Assembly: GCA_946414025.1 (NCBI GenBank)
Contig: CAMKMX010000009.1
Location: forward strand, 21,049 to 85,048
Direction: 5' to 3'
DNA: 64,000 nt
Source: an uncultured Fibrobacter sp.
Lineage (GTDB): Bacteria; Fibrobacterota; Fibrobacteria; Fibrobacterales; Fibrobacteraceae
The notes under the pieces were generated by a model that was given only the letters and a program-made list of their open reading frames with translations, was not told the DNA's origin and did not search any database. The translations under genes were made by a program, and so were the position numbers. This document shows, one piece after another, positions 1-8,661 of this stretch (its first letter is position 1; the number at the start of each line of letters is the position of its first letter).

Positions 1-2
1 GG

Positions 3-656
3 ATTTTCGGAAACGACTCCATGTGGTACATATCTGTTTCCCTTGCGCTTTATTTAGCATTCCCCTTTATTTACCGTTTTCTCTTTAGTGGGAAAATGTA
101 TCCCCAAGTCAAATGTCTTGCCCTTATCACATTATGGATTTCCATCTGCTATGCCATTCACATTTTTTTTGCTGACTACTATAAATCTGTAGAATTAGGT
201 TTTCCTAAAATATGGATGTTCTTTTTGGGCATGCTTCTAGGCAAATTCGCCTACTCAAATACCAAAACATCCAAAACACACATAGCATTGTTCTGTTGTA
301 TTTCCGTCATGGCAGTCCTTTCAAATCTTTCGGACAACGACTTCATAAAGCCTTTTGCCGATTGCTTACTTAGGCTCGTGACAATCCCTATCGTTTGCAT
401 TCTATTCAACATCACCCAAAAATGGAACAGCATTGCCCACAAGATTCTTGGCTGGTTTGGAAAGTATTCCCTGGAACTTTACATCATCCACTTGTTGGCA
501 TACGAATCCATCAAATTCAGCTATCAATTCTTCAGTTCCATTCCGTACACATCCTATAGCAGAATTGGAGCAACCATTAGCATTATTGCCGCCGTCTCGA
601 CGTGTTCCTTCGTACACAACGGAATCAATCGACTTTTAAAAAGACAGCTCGTATAA
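3..656 (+). CDS. Acyltransferase family 3 protein, C-terminal part (truncated by window edge)
   Basis: The frame is open from the first complete codon, reading IFGNDSMWYISVSLALYL before the ATG at 21, so the real start lies left of the window. The visible part is about 217 residues with six or so hydrophobic segments. The GN-SMWYIS stretch followed by a hydrophobic helix, and a late YSLELYIIHLL block, match membrane acyltransferase-3 (OafA/WecH type) enzymes, which O-acylate surface sugars using a cytoplasmic acyl donor. It converges with the minus-strand polysaccharide operon and overlaps its last gene by about 20 bp, so decoration of that polymer is a reasonable guess. The substrate cannot be told. 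Confidence 0.75.
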   Translation: MFGNDSMWYISVSLALYLAFPFIYRFLFSGKMYPQVKCLALITLWISICYAIHIFFADYYKSVELGFPKIWMFFLGMLLGKFAYSNTKTSKTHIALFCCISVMAVLSNLSDNDFIKPFADCLLRLVTIPIVCILFNITQKWNSIAHKILGWFGKYSLELYIIHLLAYESIKFSYQFFSSIPYTSYSRIGATISIIAAVSTCSFVHNGINRLLKRQLV

Positions 657-1235
657 GAAATTTACATGAATCCTGGTATATTGCGTTTTCAGGTTTGTTG
701 GAATCGAAATCTCAGGAGACACGCTCAGGTTTTTGACGGAAAAACTCATTCCCGCTAAAAAGCGGTCTTCCGACTTTCGGTATTCTGGAATATTCTTTAT
801 TCCACCAAAAACAGCGATTTCTTTCCATCCCGAAATTTTGCCAACGAACTCATAACCATAATTGAATTTCAAATCGCTATCATATTGGGGCCTAAAGCGT
901 CCGTCAAGTTCAATCAAACGATTAAAAAACAACGCATTCAAATACAAATCGGCCCCGTAATCATAATATGACCGTTCATACGTCGTCCCATAAAAAACAG
1001 AATACTGTCCAGAGACATTATCATTTATACGGAACCTGTAAAAGGGGCCCAAACGGACATATTGCGAGGCGTCCTGGATCCACAACGAATGCATCAAGGC
1101 AACACCCACGTTTTCACCAGGCCTAAACCCAGCAATGGCATATTTTGAATTTTCCACGCCAACAAATGCAACAGACGCCAAAGCGTTCCCCGCCACAAGA
1201 GTCAAAGAAAATATAAGAGATTTTAAAGATTTCAT
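636..1235 (-). CDS. Small predicted outer-membrane beta-barrel protein, unknown role
   Basis: The 199-residue product starts with a clear signal peptide (MKSLKSLIF..., cleavage near ALA-SVAF). The rest alternates polar and aromatic residues, has no hydrophobic helix, and ends in YELSF, a C-terminal aromatic typical of outer-membrane barrels. I do not recognise a family. Its ATG overlaps the stop of the upstream SGNH gene (ATGA), so it is translationally coupled and is the last gene of the polysaccharide operon. That position suggests a role in surface assembly or export of the polymer, which is inference only. Confidence 0.6.
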   Translation of the reverse strand: MKSLKSLIFSLTLVAGNALASVAFVGVENSKYAIAGFRPGENVGVALMHSLWIQDASQYVRLGPFYRFRINDNVSGQYSVFYGTTYERSYYDYGADLYLNALFFNRLIELDGRFRPQYDSDLKFNYGYEFVGKISGWKEIAVFGGIKNIPEYRKSEDRFLAGMSFSVKNLSVSPEISIPTNLKTQYTRIHVNFLYELSF

Positions 1236-1834
1236 AGGAACTTCTTCAATTCGTTGCTTAAAATTTCATATCCTGCGGGACTAGGATGCAAACCATCGTT
1301 AAATAGTTCTTTTTTTATTGCGTAGCCATCTTCTAAAAAGAAGGGGAAAACATTGACGAAAGAGCCACCTTCAACTTCTAACATCACGCGAGCCTTAAGG
1401 CCCTGATTAAAAGATTCAATGTACTTATTTATGTTTTCACTTTGATCGTAATGCAGATTTCTCGGAAGAACCGACACAACAACGACGGACTCATAAGGAA
1501 TCCTCTTCAACATTTCAATATAACGACTTTCAACATTTTCCTTTATTTTATCATTATTCGTAGCCACATTCCCAACATCATTAGTACCTATTAGAACAAC
1601 CGCTTTTTTCCCTTCACACGAACTGACATCCCAATCAAGCACATCTTGAACCTTTCCACCAGACTTAGAAAGTTTCACAATTGAGAATTCCGGGAAATAA
1701 AAATCGAGATCCCACAATTCAATAATGGAATCCCCGATAAAACACAAATCAGTTTCTTCATATTCGTTCGAACAGGCCATTAAAAAACATGCACCCAAAC
1801 CCAGCAAGGTTTTTCTCAACAGGCCACACATCAT
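1232..1834 (-). CDS. SGNH/GDSL-family hydrolase lipoprotein
   Basis: The 200-residue product has an N-terminal lipoprotein signal (lipobox LMAC-S). It carries the SGNH blocks in order: GDSI (Ser nucleophile, near residue 34), a conserved Gly region, GTNDVGN (Asn of the oxyanion hole) and DGLHPSPAGY (Asp/His) near the C-terminus. These enzymes remove or transfer acyl groups, often acetyl on sugars. Both ends overlap neighbours by ATGA (EEP gene upstream, barrel gene downstream), so the three are translated as a unit. A polysaccharide deacetylase or esterase is plausible; the substrate is unknown. Confidence 0.8.
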   Translation of the reverse strand: MMCGLLRKTLLGLGACFLMACSNEYEETDLCFIGDSIIELWDLDFYFPEFSIVKLSKSGGKVQDVLDWDVSSCEGKKAVVLIGTNDVGNVATNNDKIKENVESRYIEMLKRIPYESVVVVSVLPRNLHYDQSENINKYIESFNQGLKARVMLEVEGGSFVNVFPFFLEDGYAIKKELFNDGLHPSPAGYEILSNELKKFL

Positions 1835-2697
1835 TTCGTTTCCAAATTGATTTTGACAACAACAGGGAAATGGTCCGATGGAAAACGGTCTTCGCCATAT
1901 TGGCCAGGATAAGTATCCAAAAGGACGTCATATTCCAAGACGTTTATATTTTTCGTCACCAGAATATGATCCAGGCGTTCTTCTGATTTATAGTCATTTT
2001 CAAACTTATTGAATGTCCCCGCCACTTTTATCTTTTTCTGGGCCAAATTAAGGCAATCTTCAACAACGCCCGATTCCGTCAAGATTTTATAACCTGGACT
2101 ATGCTGGCTAAAATTCAAATCACCCATAACAATAACGGCAGCATTCTCTCCTGCAATTTCACGAATCTTGCGCAGCAACATCTTACAGGACTCCCGTTCA
2201 ACTTCTCCACCAGCATAATCCATGTGCGTATTGAAAACCCAAAAAACTTGAGAAGTATTACGCTCAACCAATTTCACCCACGTACAAGAACGAATGTACT
2301 TGCCGTTCCAACCAATCATCGGAACATCATCCCGCGGCGCAAGGTAGAACATTCCACTTTCCCGTTCATCAAACCGCTTTTTCTTGTAAAATACGGAATT
2401 GAATGTGCCAACCCTGCCATTTTCATGATTAGGGAATCCTTTTCGTGAAAAATTAGGCAACAAGGAATTCAATTCGTTCAATTCCCTGTTAAAATCTTCT
2501 TGAACGCCCCAAATATCAAAATCATTCGATTGTACCATCTTTACAATCGCTTCACGGCGATTGCCCCAAACATTTCCCGCAATAGAATCTTTCTTTATAT
2601 TAATACGGATATTCCAGGTTGCGACATTAATAGGTTCGGCAAAAGACGCCCCCACAAACAAGCCGCAAAAGAAAAGAAAGATGAAAAGTTTCTTCAT
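1831..2697 (-). CDS. Secreted endonuclease/exonuclease/phosphatase-fold protein
   Basis: 288 residues with a signal peptide (cleavage near SFA-EP). EEP-superfamily motifs are present: NVATWNIR at the start, WGVQED (metal-binding Glu), NTHMDYAG, VMGDLNF and the terminal SDHFPV motif. The fold covers DNase I, sphingomyelinase and sugar- or lipid-phosphate phosphatases. Export from the cytoplasm and a place in a polysaccharide operon argue against DNA repair and for a secreted phosphodiesterase or phosphatase. It lies 10 bp downstream of the GT2 gene and overlaps the SGNH gene. Confidence 0.8.
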   Translation of the reverse strand: MKKLFIFLFFCGLFVGASFAEPINVATWNIRINIKKDSIAGNVWGNRREAIVKMVQSNDFDIWGVQEDFNRELNELNSLLPNFSRKGFPNHENGRVGTFNSVFYKKKRFDERESGMFYLAPRDDVPMIGWNGKYIRSCTWVKLVERNTSQVFWVFNTHMDYAGGEVERESCKMLLRKIREIAGENAAVIVMGDLNFSQHSPGYKILTESGVVEDCLNLAQKKIKVAGTFNKFENDYKSEERLDHILVTKNINVLEYDVLLDTYPGQYGEDRFPSDHFPVVVKINLETK

Positions 2698-2706
2698 ATT
2701 CTTTTT

Positions 2707-3588
2707 TTATAACAAGTCGTTCTTCAAATTTGAAAGAACGCCTCTGACAAAGCCCTTCAACCCTATAGCTTTCACAACACGAGAACAATTGTATATTCCC
2801 TTCCACAGGGATTTCTTTAGCAACAAGTAGAACCAATATTCAATATGCTTTGCCCTGTATTGAGCATACCCGTTATCAATCAACAAGCCCTCACATTTTA
2901 ATGCGACATCGAGCCGGCAGAGCAAAGCATCCGCAGAAGACGCCCTAATCAGGGAACTTTCTCTGTATGTATAATTATAAAGACGAGAATCCACATATTT
3001 AACATTTTTGGCAAGCAAGGCAATACGCGTACTGAACCAGGCATCGTTGCTCCATAGAGTTTCATCAAAGCACACGTGATTGGCATCAACAAGTTCTCGA
3101 CGAATAAATTTCGCCCATGGGGCATTTCGCCTGTACCGAATATAGCCTTGATCATTTTCTCTTTTAGCCAAATCAAAAATAGAATTCGCCTTATGTTCAA
3201 AATCCGCCAGCAGCAGAGTTTCCGAATCTCTATAATTTATCTTAAAAAAAACAAGGTCACAAGCATCATCCTTGAAGGCGTCCATTTGGGAATCAAGCAA
3301 ATCCTTTTCAAAGAAATCATCGCAATCCGCAAATACAAGCCATTTACCAGAAGCTTTCAAAAGGCCGACATTTCGTGCATGCCCAGCCCCTAGGCCGCTT
3401 TTGTCAAAAACTACCTGAACGTTCTTTTTTTGAAGACCGGGAAATTTTTCAAAATCAACAACGGACAGATCGCTATTGTCATCTACGATAATCGTTTCAA
3501 CATCATCCCGGTCAGGAATTGAATCAAGGCACCTCTGCAAAAACGTCGGCAAGTTCTTGTGCGGAATGATGATGGAGTAATTATACAT
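2707..3588 (-). CDS. Glycosyltransferase family 2
   Basis: GT-A fold glycosyltransferase. The N-terminus reads YNYSIIIPHKN with the nucleotide-binding DDNS block, and a DxD-like ADCDDFF follows near residue 95. The C-terminal half is helical and lacks a strong membrane anchor. The ORF track starts at a TTG (3594) that overlaps the Stealth stop. The ATG two codons downstream (3588) is preferred here because it begins directly at the conserved fold. It should add one sugar to the repeat unit of the surface polymer in the cytoplasm. Donor and linkage cannot be read from the sequence. Confidence 0.85.
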   Translation of the reverse strand: MYNYSIIIPHKNLPTFLQRCLDSIPDRDDVETIIVDDNSDLSVVDFEKFPGLQKKNVQVVFDKSGLGAGHARNVGLLKASGKWLVFADCDDFFEKDLLDSQMDAFKDDACDLVFFKINYRDSETLLLADFEHKANSIFDLAKRENDQGYIRYRRNAPWAKFIRRELVDANHVCFDETLWSNDAWFSTRIALLAKNVKYVDSRLYNYTYRESSLIRASSADALLCRLDVALKCEGLLIDNGYAQYRAKHIEYWFYLLLKKSLWKGIYNCSRVVKAIGLKGFVRGVLSNLKNDLL

Positions 3589-3590
3589 GG

Positions 3591-4577
3591 TCAAATTTCA
3601 AAAGCAGACTTGTTGGGAAGCAGTTTGTCAAATGTTTGTATAAGTTCATTCTTCAGTTTTTCAAAATCCATATTGGGATCGGAATCATTCAAGCAAACCA
3701 TCGGTTCTTTTTGATTCAAAATGACATCCTCAATTTCCGTCATGGTCAATTCTGAGATTTCTAAGAATCTGCCCCTGCTTCTACACGGAAAAAAGCTACC
3801 CTTTGCATAGCGCCAATACCTAAAGAGCCAGTTTGTCACATCATCATTTTGCCTGAACTTATGAGTAGTGGTCTCCTCAAGGGCCTCATGTTCCATTTTC
3901 CAAATCTCTTCTATAAGAGCCTTGGTGTGGGCAATCGGAAGATGGTCGTCATAAAAACCCGTAAACTGCCCCCATGGAATCAGGGCAACATTCCTATACA
4001 AATTCGCGCCATACTTTAGGGAAAAATACTTTTTGAAATTTCGCTTTAAGCATTTTTTCTTCGAGAAGTTTTTGTTCACAAGCGCCATGTTGTTGGCTCT
4101 TAAACTGAATAAGGATTCCCCATTCGGGATAAGCGCATTAAAAATGGCTCTGTCGCAGGGGAGGCCTCTCTTGAAAAAGAACTCTGGACGCAAGTTTTTC
4201 AACAGGAACATATCATCGTTAAAATAGACAAATTGTTCCGATAATCCAGGGATTTTATGCAAATTTAGTTCCAGAGGATTACAATTAAATGTCGGCAAAA
4301 CATCGGACTGTAAAAAATCAGAATGTTTCACTATATGCAATTTAGGGTGTTCCGTATTCAAAAATTTGGGCAAATGCCCATAGGTTACAAAATGGATTTT
4401 ATTTACCCACGGAGTAAATTTTTCAACAGCCCTAAACCAATACTGTAAATTATTCCAGTCACGAAAACGGATGACCGACTCTGGAGTATAATTCGGATTC
4501 CACTCGTTCTTCTCAGCGAGCCACTTCGGGTCATTTCCATCAACCCACAAAAGAACAAAGTCAATTGCATCTTTCAT
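3591..4577 (-). CDS. Stealth family protein (putative sugar-1-phosphate transferase for capsule)
   Basis: The 328-residue protein begins with the Stealth CR1 signature (IDFVLLWVDGNDPKW). CR2 follows with WFRAVEKFTPWVNKIHFVT, LPTFNCNPLE and FVYFNDDMFL. Stealth proteins are hexose-1-phosphate transferases that build phosphodiester-linked capsular polysaccharides and relate to eukaryotic GlcNAc-1-phosphotransferase. One base separates it from the polymerase gene upstream. Its presence suggests the polymer contains phosphodiester links, which would fit the phosphodiesterase-fold protein encoded downstream. Confidence 0.88.
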   Translation of the reverse strand: MKDAIDFVLLWVDGNDPKWLAEKNEWNPNYTPESVIRFRDWNNLQYWFRAVEKFTPWVNKIHFVTYGHLPKFLNTEHPKLHIVKHSDFLQSDVLPTFNCNPLELNLHKIPGLSEQFVYFNDDMFLLKNLRPEFFFKRGLPCDRAIFNALIPNGESLFSLRANNMALVNKNFSKKKCLKRNFKKYFSLKYGANLYRNVALIPWGQFTGFYDDHLPIAHTKALIEEIWKMEHEALEETTTHKFRQNDDVTNWLFRYWRYAKGSFFPCRSRGRFLEISELTMTEIEDVILNQKEPMVCLNDSDPNMDFEKLKNELIQTFDKLLPNKSAFEI

Positions 4578-4578
4578 C

Positions 4579-5676
4579 TTATAGCCACTGATTCAGAATA
4601 AATGATGTATATGGATACGTATCATGATAGCCGTTGAGGATAAACATATAATACCAGTATCCAATATAAAAACTCATTCCCAGAGCCCCCGTCACCTTTT
4701 GCAAAGCTTTATTCAAATGCGCACAGACAAAAGGTAACACAAAAACCTGGGTGATTACGAAATAATTCATAATACGTTCGGCATCATTGCCAATAAGCTC
4801 TCTCGCTTGTGTCGCCGCAACCATGACAATCAGAGAAAACGCCAAATAAATAGTTTCTTTTCTGAAAAACTTTTTCCTATAGTAAAAGAATATGATTGGT
4901 ATGGGCAATGTCATCAGGAACTTCGTAACAAAGAACCCATGAGTACTGTCTTTAAAATAATGCGCATAACTAGAATTCAGCCCAATTGAAGCTAACACCA
5001 CATCCACTGATTTTTGAACCAGCAAAGCCATGAGAATCCCCATAATCACCATGGACCACATCATTTTATACGACTGGGTTCTTCTAAGAAACATGAACAG
5101 GGGATAGATAACAAAAGCGACAAAAGCAGATATGTGAAAGGTGCAAGCTAAACCGACTACAAGTAAGAAGGGCAGCAATTTTCGCTTATAAGCATAGGTA
5201 CAAGCAAACAGGACTATTGCGCACGCAAAACTTTGCCTCATTTGGTTTAGCGATATGTTATAGTAAGAGAAATAATACACCAAAAGAGCCAGCCATACAG
5301 GCATGCGGTTCCTGAACACCAACAAAGCCTTCATAACAAAAATCATTTGCAGCGCCATCAAAATTCCGAAAAAAAAGTTGTAGCTATTCGTAAATCGGCT
5401 TACCGCATAATTTAACAACAAGTAGCCAGGTTCCATACGAACCATCCAAGAAAGATCTATCTCTGAATACCATCTACTTTGAGCCACATCTAAAAAGCAA
5501 TCTTTACCATAAACCAAAACGTCCGTGCCAATGCTATCATCGCGCACACCGGCAATCAATGCTACAGGCAAGATTGCGAGCATCACCAAAAACCAACGCT
5601 GTTTCGCATCACTGATTTTTGACGCCTTATAAAAAAACAGCGTTGATACGGCAAATATTGTAATATAGATAGACAA
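4579..5676 (-). CDS. EpsG-like/O-antigen polymerase family membrane protein
   Basis: 365 residues with about ten hydrophobic helices and short loops. The conserved region around YYNISLNQMRQSFACAIVLFA matches the EpsG family (R-x-S/G-x-A motif), which polymerises exopolysaccharide repeat units on the outer face of the inner membrane, as Wzy does. It sits between GT4 and Stealth genes with 1-2 bp spacing. It is the only polymerase candidate in the locus. No flippase (Wzx) or ABC exporter gene is visible here, so export must be encoded elsewhere. Confidence 0.8.
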   Translation of the reverse strand: MSIYITIFAVSTLFFYKASKISDAKQRWFLVMLAILPVALIAGVRDDSIGTDVLVYGKDCFLDVAQSRWYSEIDLSWMVRMEPGYLLLNYAVSRFTNSYNFFFGILMALQMIFVMKALLVFRNRMPVWLALLVYYFSYYNISLNQMRQSFACAIVLFACTYAYKRKLLPFLLVVGLACTFHISAFVAFVIYPLFMFLRRTQSYKMMWSMVIMGILMALLVQKSVDVVLASIGLNSSYAHYFKDSTHGFFVTKFLMTLPIPIIFFYYRKKFFRKETIYLAFSLIVMVAATQARELIGNDAERIMNYFVITQVFVLPFVCAHLNKALQKVTGALGMSFYIGYWYYMFILNGYHDTYPYTSFILNQWL

Positions 5677-5678
5677 AT

Positions 5679-6773
5679 TTACAACTCTTTTAGATAAGCG
5701 GGAATCGATTGACTTTGATACTTTCTAAGGAACAAATTCTTAAATTCGCCCCTTGCGGCACAGTCAAACGCCATCGAATCCATTTTCTTCGCATAATCCG
5801 AAGGCGACTCGGCATGCAGCATAAAGTCCGAGAAATCCTTCGAAATGCCTTCAAAGGCGAATTCATTCCCGACAACAGGCGTACCGCATGCAAGCGATTC
5901 AACCACTTTCACCTTTACGCCGGCGCCCGAGAAAATCGGGGAAATAACAGCCTTGCTGTTCGCAATGATTTCATACGGATTGTCGACAAAGCCCAAATAC
6001 TCCACATTCGGAAGGCCTTCCACATACTTCCTGAAATTGTCTGGCAGGCCAATTCCAATAATCACATATTTTTCGGTCTTTGGCCGGCAGGAATAGACAT
6101 TGTCAAAGAACCATTTCAGTCCGTCAAAATTGTCGGGACGTTTCCACTTGCCAAAAAAGACAAGGCGGTCTTCGACCTTTTGAGGCACGGCCTTTACAAT
6201 GTTCTCATCCAAATAGAAATTCGTATAGAGGGAGCGCAAACCATACGCACTCTGCACCAAATCAACATCTTTCTGGCTAAATGTAAAGATGGTCAGTTTC
6301 GGCATATGCATCAAACGGCCTTCGGAAAGCCTCACGAATTTTGCAACAACGCCTCCATTATGGCCAAAGCGTTCCGCCATGACATCGTGAGACATCAAGA
6401 TTTTTTTTGCTTCCGGGAAATGTTTACCGTACAAAAGCATCTGGCTATGGTCCAAATACAGCAAGTCGTAGGAATTCTGCTTCCAGGCTTTTTTCAGGAA
6501 GCGCAGCAACCTGTAGCTAAAGCGGATAGAGAACGTCGGGTGAAGCGTCGGATGGTTAACAGCGTTCCAGAGCTTCACAAACGTAGAATTCTTGCAGACT
6601 TTTAAGACGCGGACATTCTCATTCGGACACACGTACTCTTTATCAAAGGAATATTTGTAATACACCAAATCCACCTGATTTTCCCTGGACAGGTCCTCAA
6701 GCAGTAATCTGGTGAATTTTTCTCCACCCGCCCTATCACTCGGCACATACGGCGTCAGAAACAATATTCGCAT
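5679..6773 (-). CDS. Glycosyltransferase family 4/1 (GT-B fold)
   Basis: The 364-residue protein opens with FLTPYVPSDRAGGEKFTRLLL, a typical GT4 glycine-rich acceptor-side loop. It carries the donor-binding block SGAGVKVKVVESLACGTPVVG, with the conserved Glu and the CGTPVV turn, in the C-terminal Rossmann domain. There are no membrane segments. It is likely a retaining glycosyltransferase acting on the lipid-linked repeat unit. Close spacing to both neighbours places it in the ugd operon. Confidence 0.85.
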   Translation of the reverse strand: MRILFLTPYVPSDRAGGEKFTRLLLEDLSRENQVDLVYYKYSFDKEYVCPNENVRVLKVCKNSTFVKLWNAVNHPTLHPTFSIRFSYRLLRFLKKAWKQNSYDLLYLDHSQMLLYGKHFPEAKKILMSHDVMAERFGHNGGVVAKFVRLSEGRLMHMPKLTIFTFSQKDVDLVQSAYGLRSLYTNFYLDENIVKAVPQKVEDRLVFFGKWKRPDNFDGLKWFFDNVYSCRPKTEKYVIIGIGLPDNFRKYVEGLPNVEYLGFVDNPYEIIANSKAVISPIFSGAGVKVKVVESLACGTPVVGNEFAFEGISKDFSDFMLHAESPSDYAKKMDSMAFDCAARGEFKNLFLRKYQSQSIPAYLKEL

Positions 6774-6779
6774 AAATAC

Positions 6780-7700
6780 CTATTCGTGTGTTTTCCAATA
6801 GTTTTTATTCAGAGCGAATCGAATTCTAGTCTTTTTTGACAATTTCTTGTATCGGGCTCCCAACTTATTCGCCAAAAGCTTTGTCGCACATTCAAGAACA
6901 TAATAGCCTGCAGCGATAAACCGTCCCCGCCTCACCAATTGCAAAAGAATCCACTTCACCATCTTTATACCTTCAGATGCAGCGGACACATTGGCAAACA
7001 GGTCATCGTTCATTTTCATGAAGGCGGCGACATCAAAATTTCGAGTAAACTGTTGCTTTAGGGAATAATTGTGGGAATGATAAACTCCGGCAGTACCCAC
7101 ATAGGCAATCTTGTAACCGGCAAAGATAAACTGGGCGGCAATTTTCATGTCCTCGTTCACCAGGATATCCTTGTCAAAGCCGCCGATAGCATTGTACGCC
7201 GTCCTCCGATAAGCGGAGCAACAATCCGACGAGAAGAACGTCTTGACACCCAGATGCGGCAAGTCCTCCTTGCTACGGACAAACACATGCTCCGGGTAAT
7301 TGAACTCGCGGTTCAACTTTTCCGTCACGGTGGCATCATCCCTTGCAATCTGCCTTCCGCTGGACATCGCGATTTTTTCATCGTCCGCAAAGGGAGCTAT
7401 CAAGTTCGCAGCATAGTTTTCATCGACGGGCAAAGCATCCTGCGTTAAGCAGAGAATAATATCGCCTGTCGTTTTTTGAATGGCCATATCACGAGTGCCG
7501 CCATGATTAAAATTCCTGCGTTCGACATTAAGAACGGTCACACCCGCAAAAGACTTAGCGATTTCGACGGTCTTGTCTGTAGATTCCGAATCTATGACGA
7601 CAATCTCACTGAACCTTACCGTCTGGGACAAAAGCCTTTCAAGGAGAGCGCCGATGAAGCGTTCCGCATTTAACGTAGGAATGACGACACTCGCACTCAT
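6780..7700 (-). CDS. Glycosyltransferase family 2, rhamnosyltransferase-like
   Basis: The start chosen is the ATG at 7700, which overlaps the TGA of the SDR gene (ATGA). The track ORF begins 11 codons earlier inside that gene. The protein starts SASVVIPTLNAERFIGALLERLLSQ, has the nucleotide-binding VIDSESTD block and RNFNHGGTRDMAI, a motif typical of RfbF/RfbN-type rhamnosyltransferases, then EDM for the metal/acceptor site. About 306 residues. The donor might instead be another deoxysugar or UDP-hexuronate; no dTDP-rhamnose genes are in the window. Confidence 0.82.
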   Translation of the reverse strand: MSASVVIPTLNAERFIGALLERLLSQTVRFSEIVVIDSESTDKTVEIAKSFAGVTVLNVERRNFNHGGTRDMAIQKTTGDIILCLTQDALPVDENYAANLIAPFADDEKIAMSSGRQIARDDATVTEKLNREFNYPEHVFVRSKEDLPHLGVKTFFSSDCCSAYRRTAYNAIGGFDKDILVNEDMKIAAQFIFAGYKIAYVGTAGVYHSHNYSLKQQFTRNFDVAAFMKMNDDLFANVSAASEGIKMVKWILLQLVRRGRFIAAGYYVLECATKLLANKLGARYKKLSKKTRIRFALNKNYWKTHE

Positions 7701-8659
7701 TCGAGGACCTTTCCGTCGCAATCCCTGAACCAATCTTTAAACGCTTCTTCCAAAGAATAGCTAAGGGGGTAATCCTTTGCCAACTTCTGGCCATCGATAT
7801 TCGTCGAAACCATCAGTTTTTTTACACGGGCAGGGCATATACCCAGGCCCAAGCCACCAAGCATCCCAGCCACCGTCGCCGCAGCCATCATGGGCTTCTT
7901 GGGAATGTACGGAACATGGCGTTTCATTCCGGTGGCCTGCATCATGGTATTGCAAATTTGCTCAATGGTGAATGACGGATAATAGCAACAGTTGTAGAGT
8001 TGCACCTTCGGGGCAGAAACGTTTTCGGCCATGGCAAGCATTACGCGGACCAAGTCCTTCACGTAGATGCAAGCCTTGATGGTGTCCTTGCGCCCCGCAT
8101 AGGCAAACTTGCGGCTAGCAAGCCCCTTGTACAAGCGGGTCATATTGCCATTTTCACCCGTACCGAACACGATTCCCGGACGAACTATGGAAAGCCTGCG
8201 ATTTGCACTACCAGCAACCCACTCCCTGTGGATTTTTTCAGCAACCAACTTGGATATGCCATAGGGCGTGTTAGGCGTCGGGAGGGTATTTTCTGTTTTC
8301 AATTCCTCTGCCGCGCCATAGGGGGCTATACTACTTGTGAAAATAATGTTTTCTATACCATTTTTTTCAGCAAAAGCACAAACATTTTCTGCACCGCGAA
8401 TGTTGGTTTCAAAATAAGCATAATCTGGATGCCCCGGCGTACGGTGAACTGCCGCAAAGTTGAACACCAAAGTATTGGGTCCAAAGGACCCAGACATTTC
8501 TATCGGCTTGCGAACATCAACCTTTTGAGAATACTCAGAACCATCGGCAAGCAAGTCAGCAACATATACCTTAGCCTGCGGGTATTTTTCCCGAAGAAGC
8601 CGCTGCATATGCGTACCTACAAAACCGCTGCCACCAAATATGACAAAAGAGTCGAACAT
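7697..8659 (-). CDS. NAD-dependent epimerase/dehydratase (extended SDR)
   Basis: A 320-residue extended short-chain dehydrogenase/reductase. It has the N-terminal GGSGFVG dinucleotide loop, a TSSIAPYG segment with the catalytic Ser/Thr, and YGISKLVAEK with the catalytic Tyr/Lys pair. These enzymes epimerise, dehydrate or reduce nucleotide sugars. It follows ugd by 2 bp, so UDP-glucuronate made by Ugd could be its substrate (for example a 4-epimerase), but the motifs do not fix this. Confidence 0.85.
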   Translation of the reverse strand: MFDSFVIFGGSGFVGTHMQRLLREKYPQAKVYVADLLADGSEYSQKVDVRKPIEMSGSFGPNTLVFNFAAVHRTPGHPDYAYFETNIRGAENVCAFAEKNGIENIIFTSSIAPYGAAEELKTENTLPTPNTPYGISKLVAEKIHREWVAGSANRRLSIVRPGIVFGTGENGNMTRLYKGLASRKFAYAGRKDTIKACIYVKDLVRVMLAMAENVSAPKVQLYNCCYYPSFTIEQICNTMMQATGMKRHVPYIPKKPMMAAATVAGMLGGLGLGICPARVKKLMVSTNIDGQKLAKDYPLSYSLEEAFKDWFRDCDGKVLE

Positions 8660-8661
8660 CC

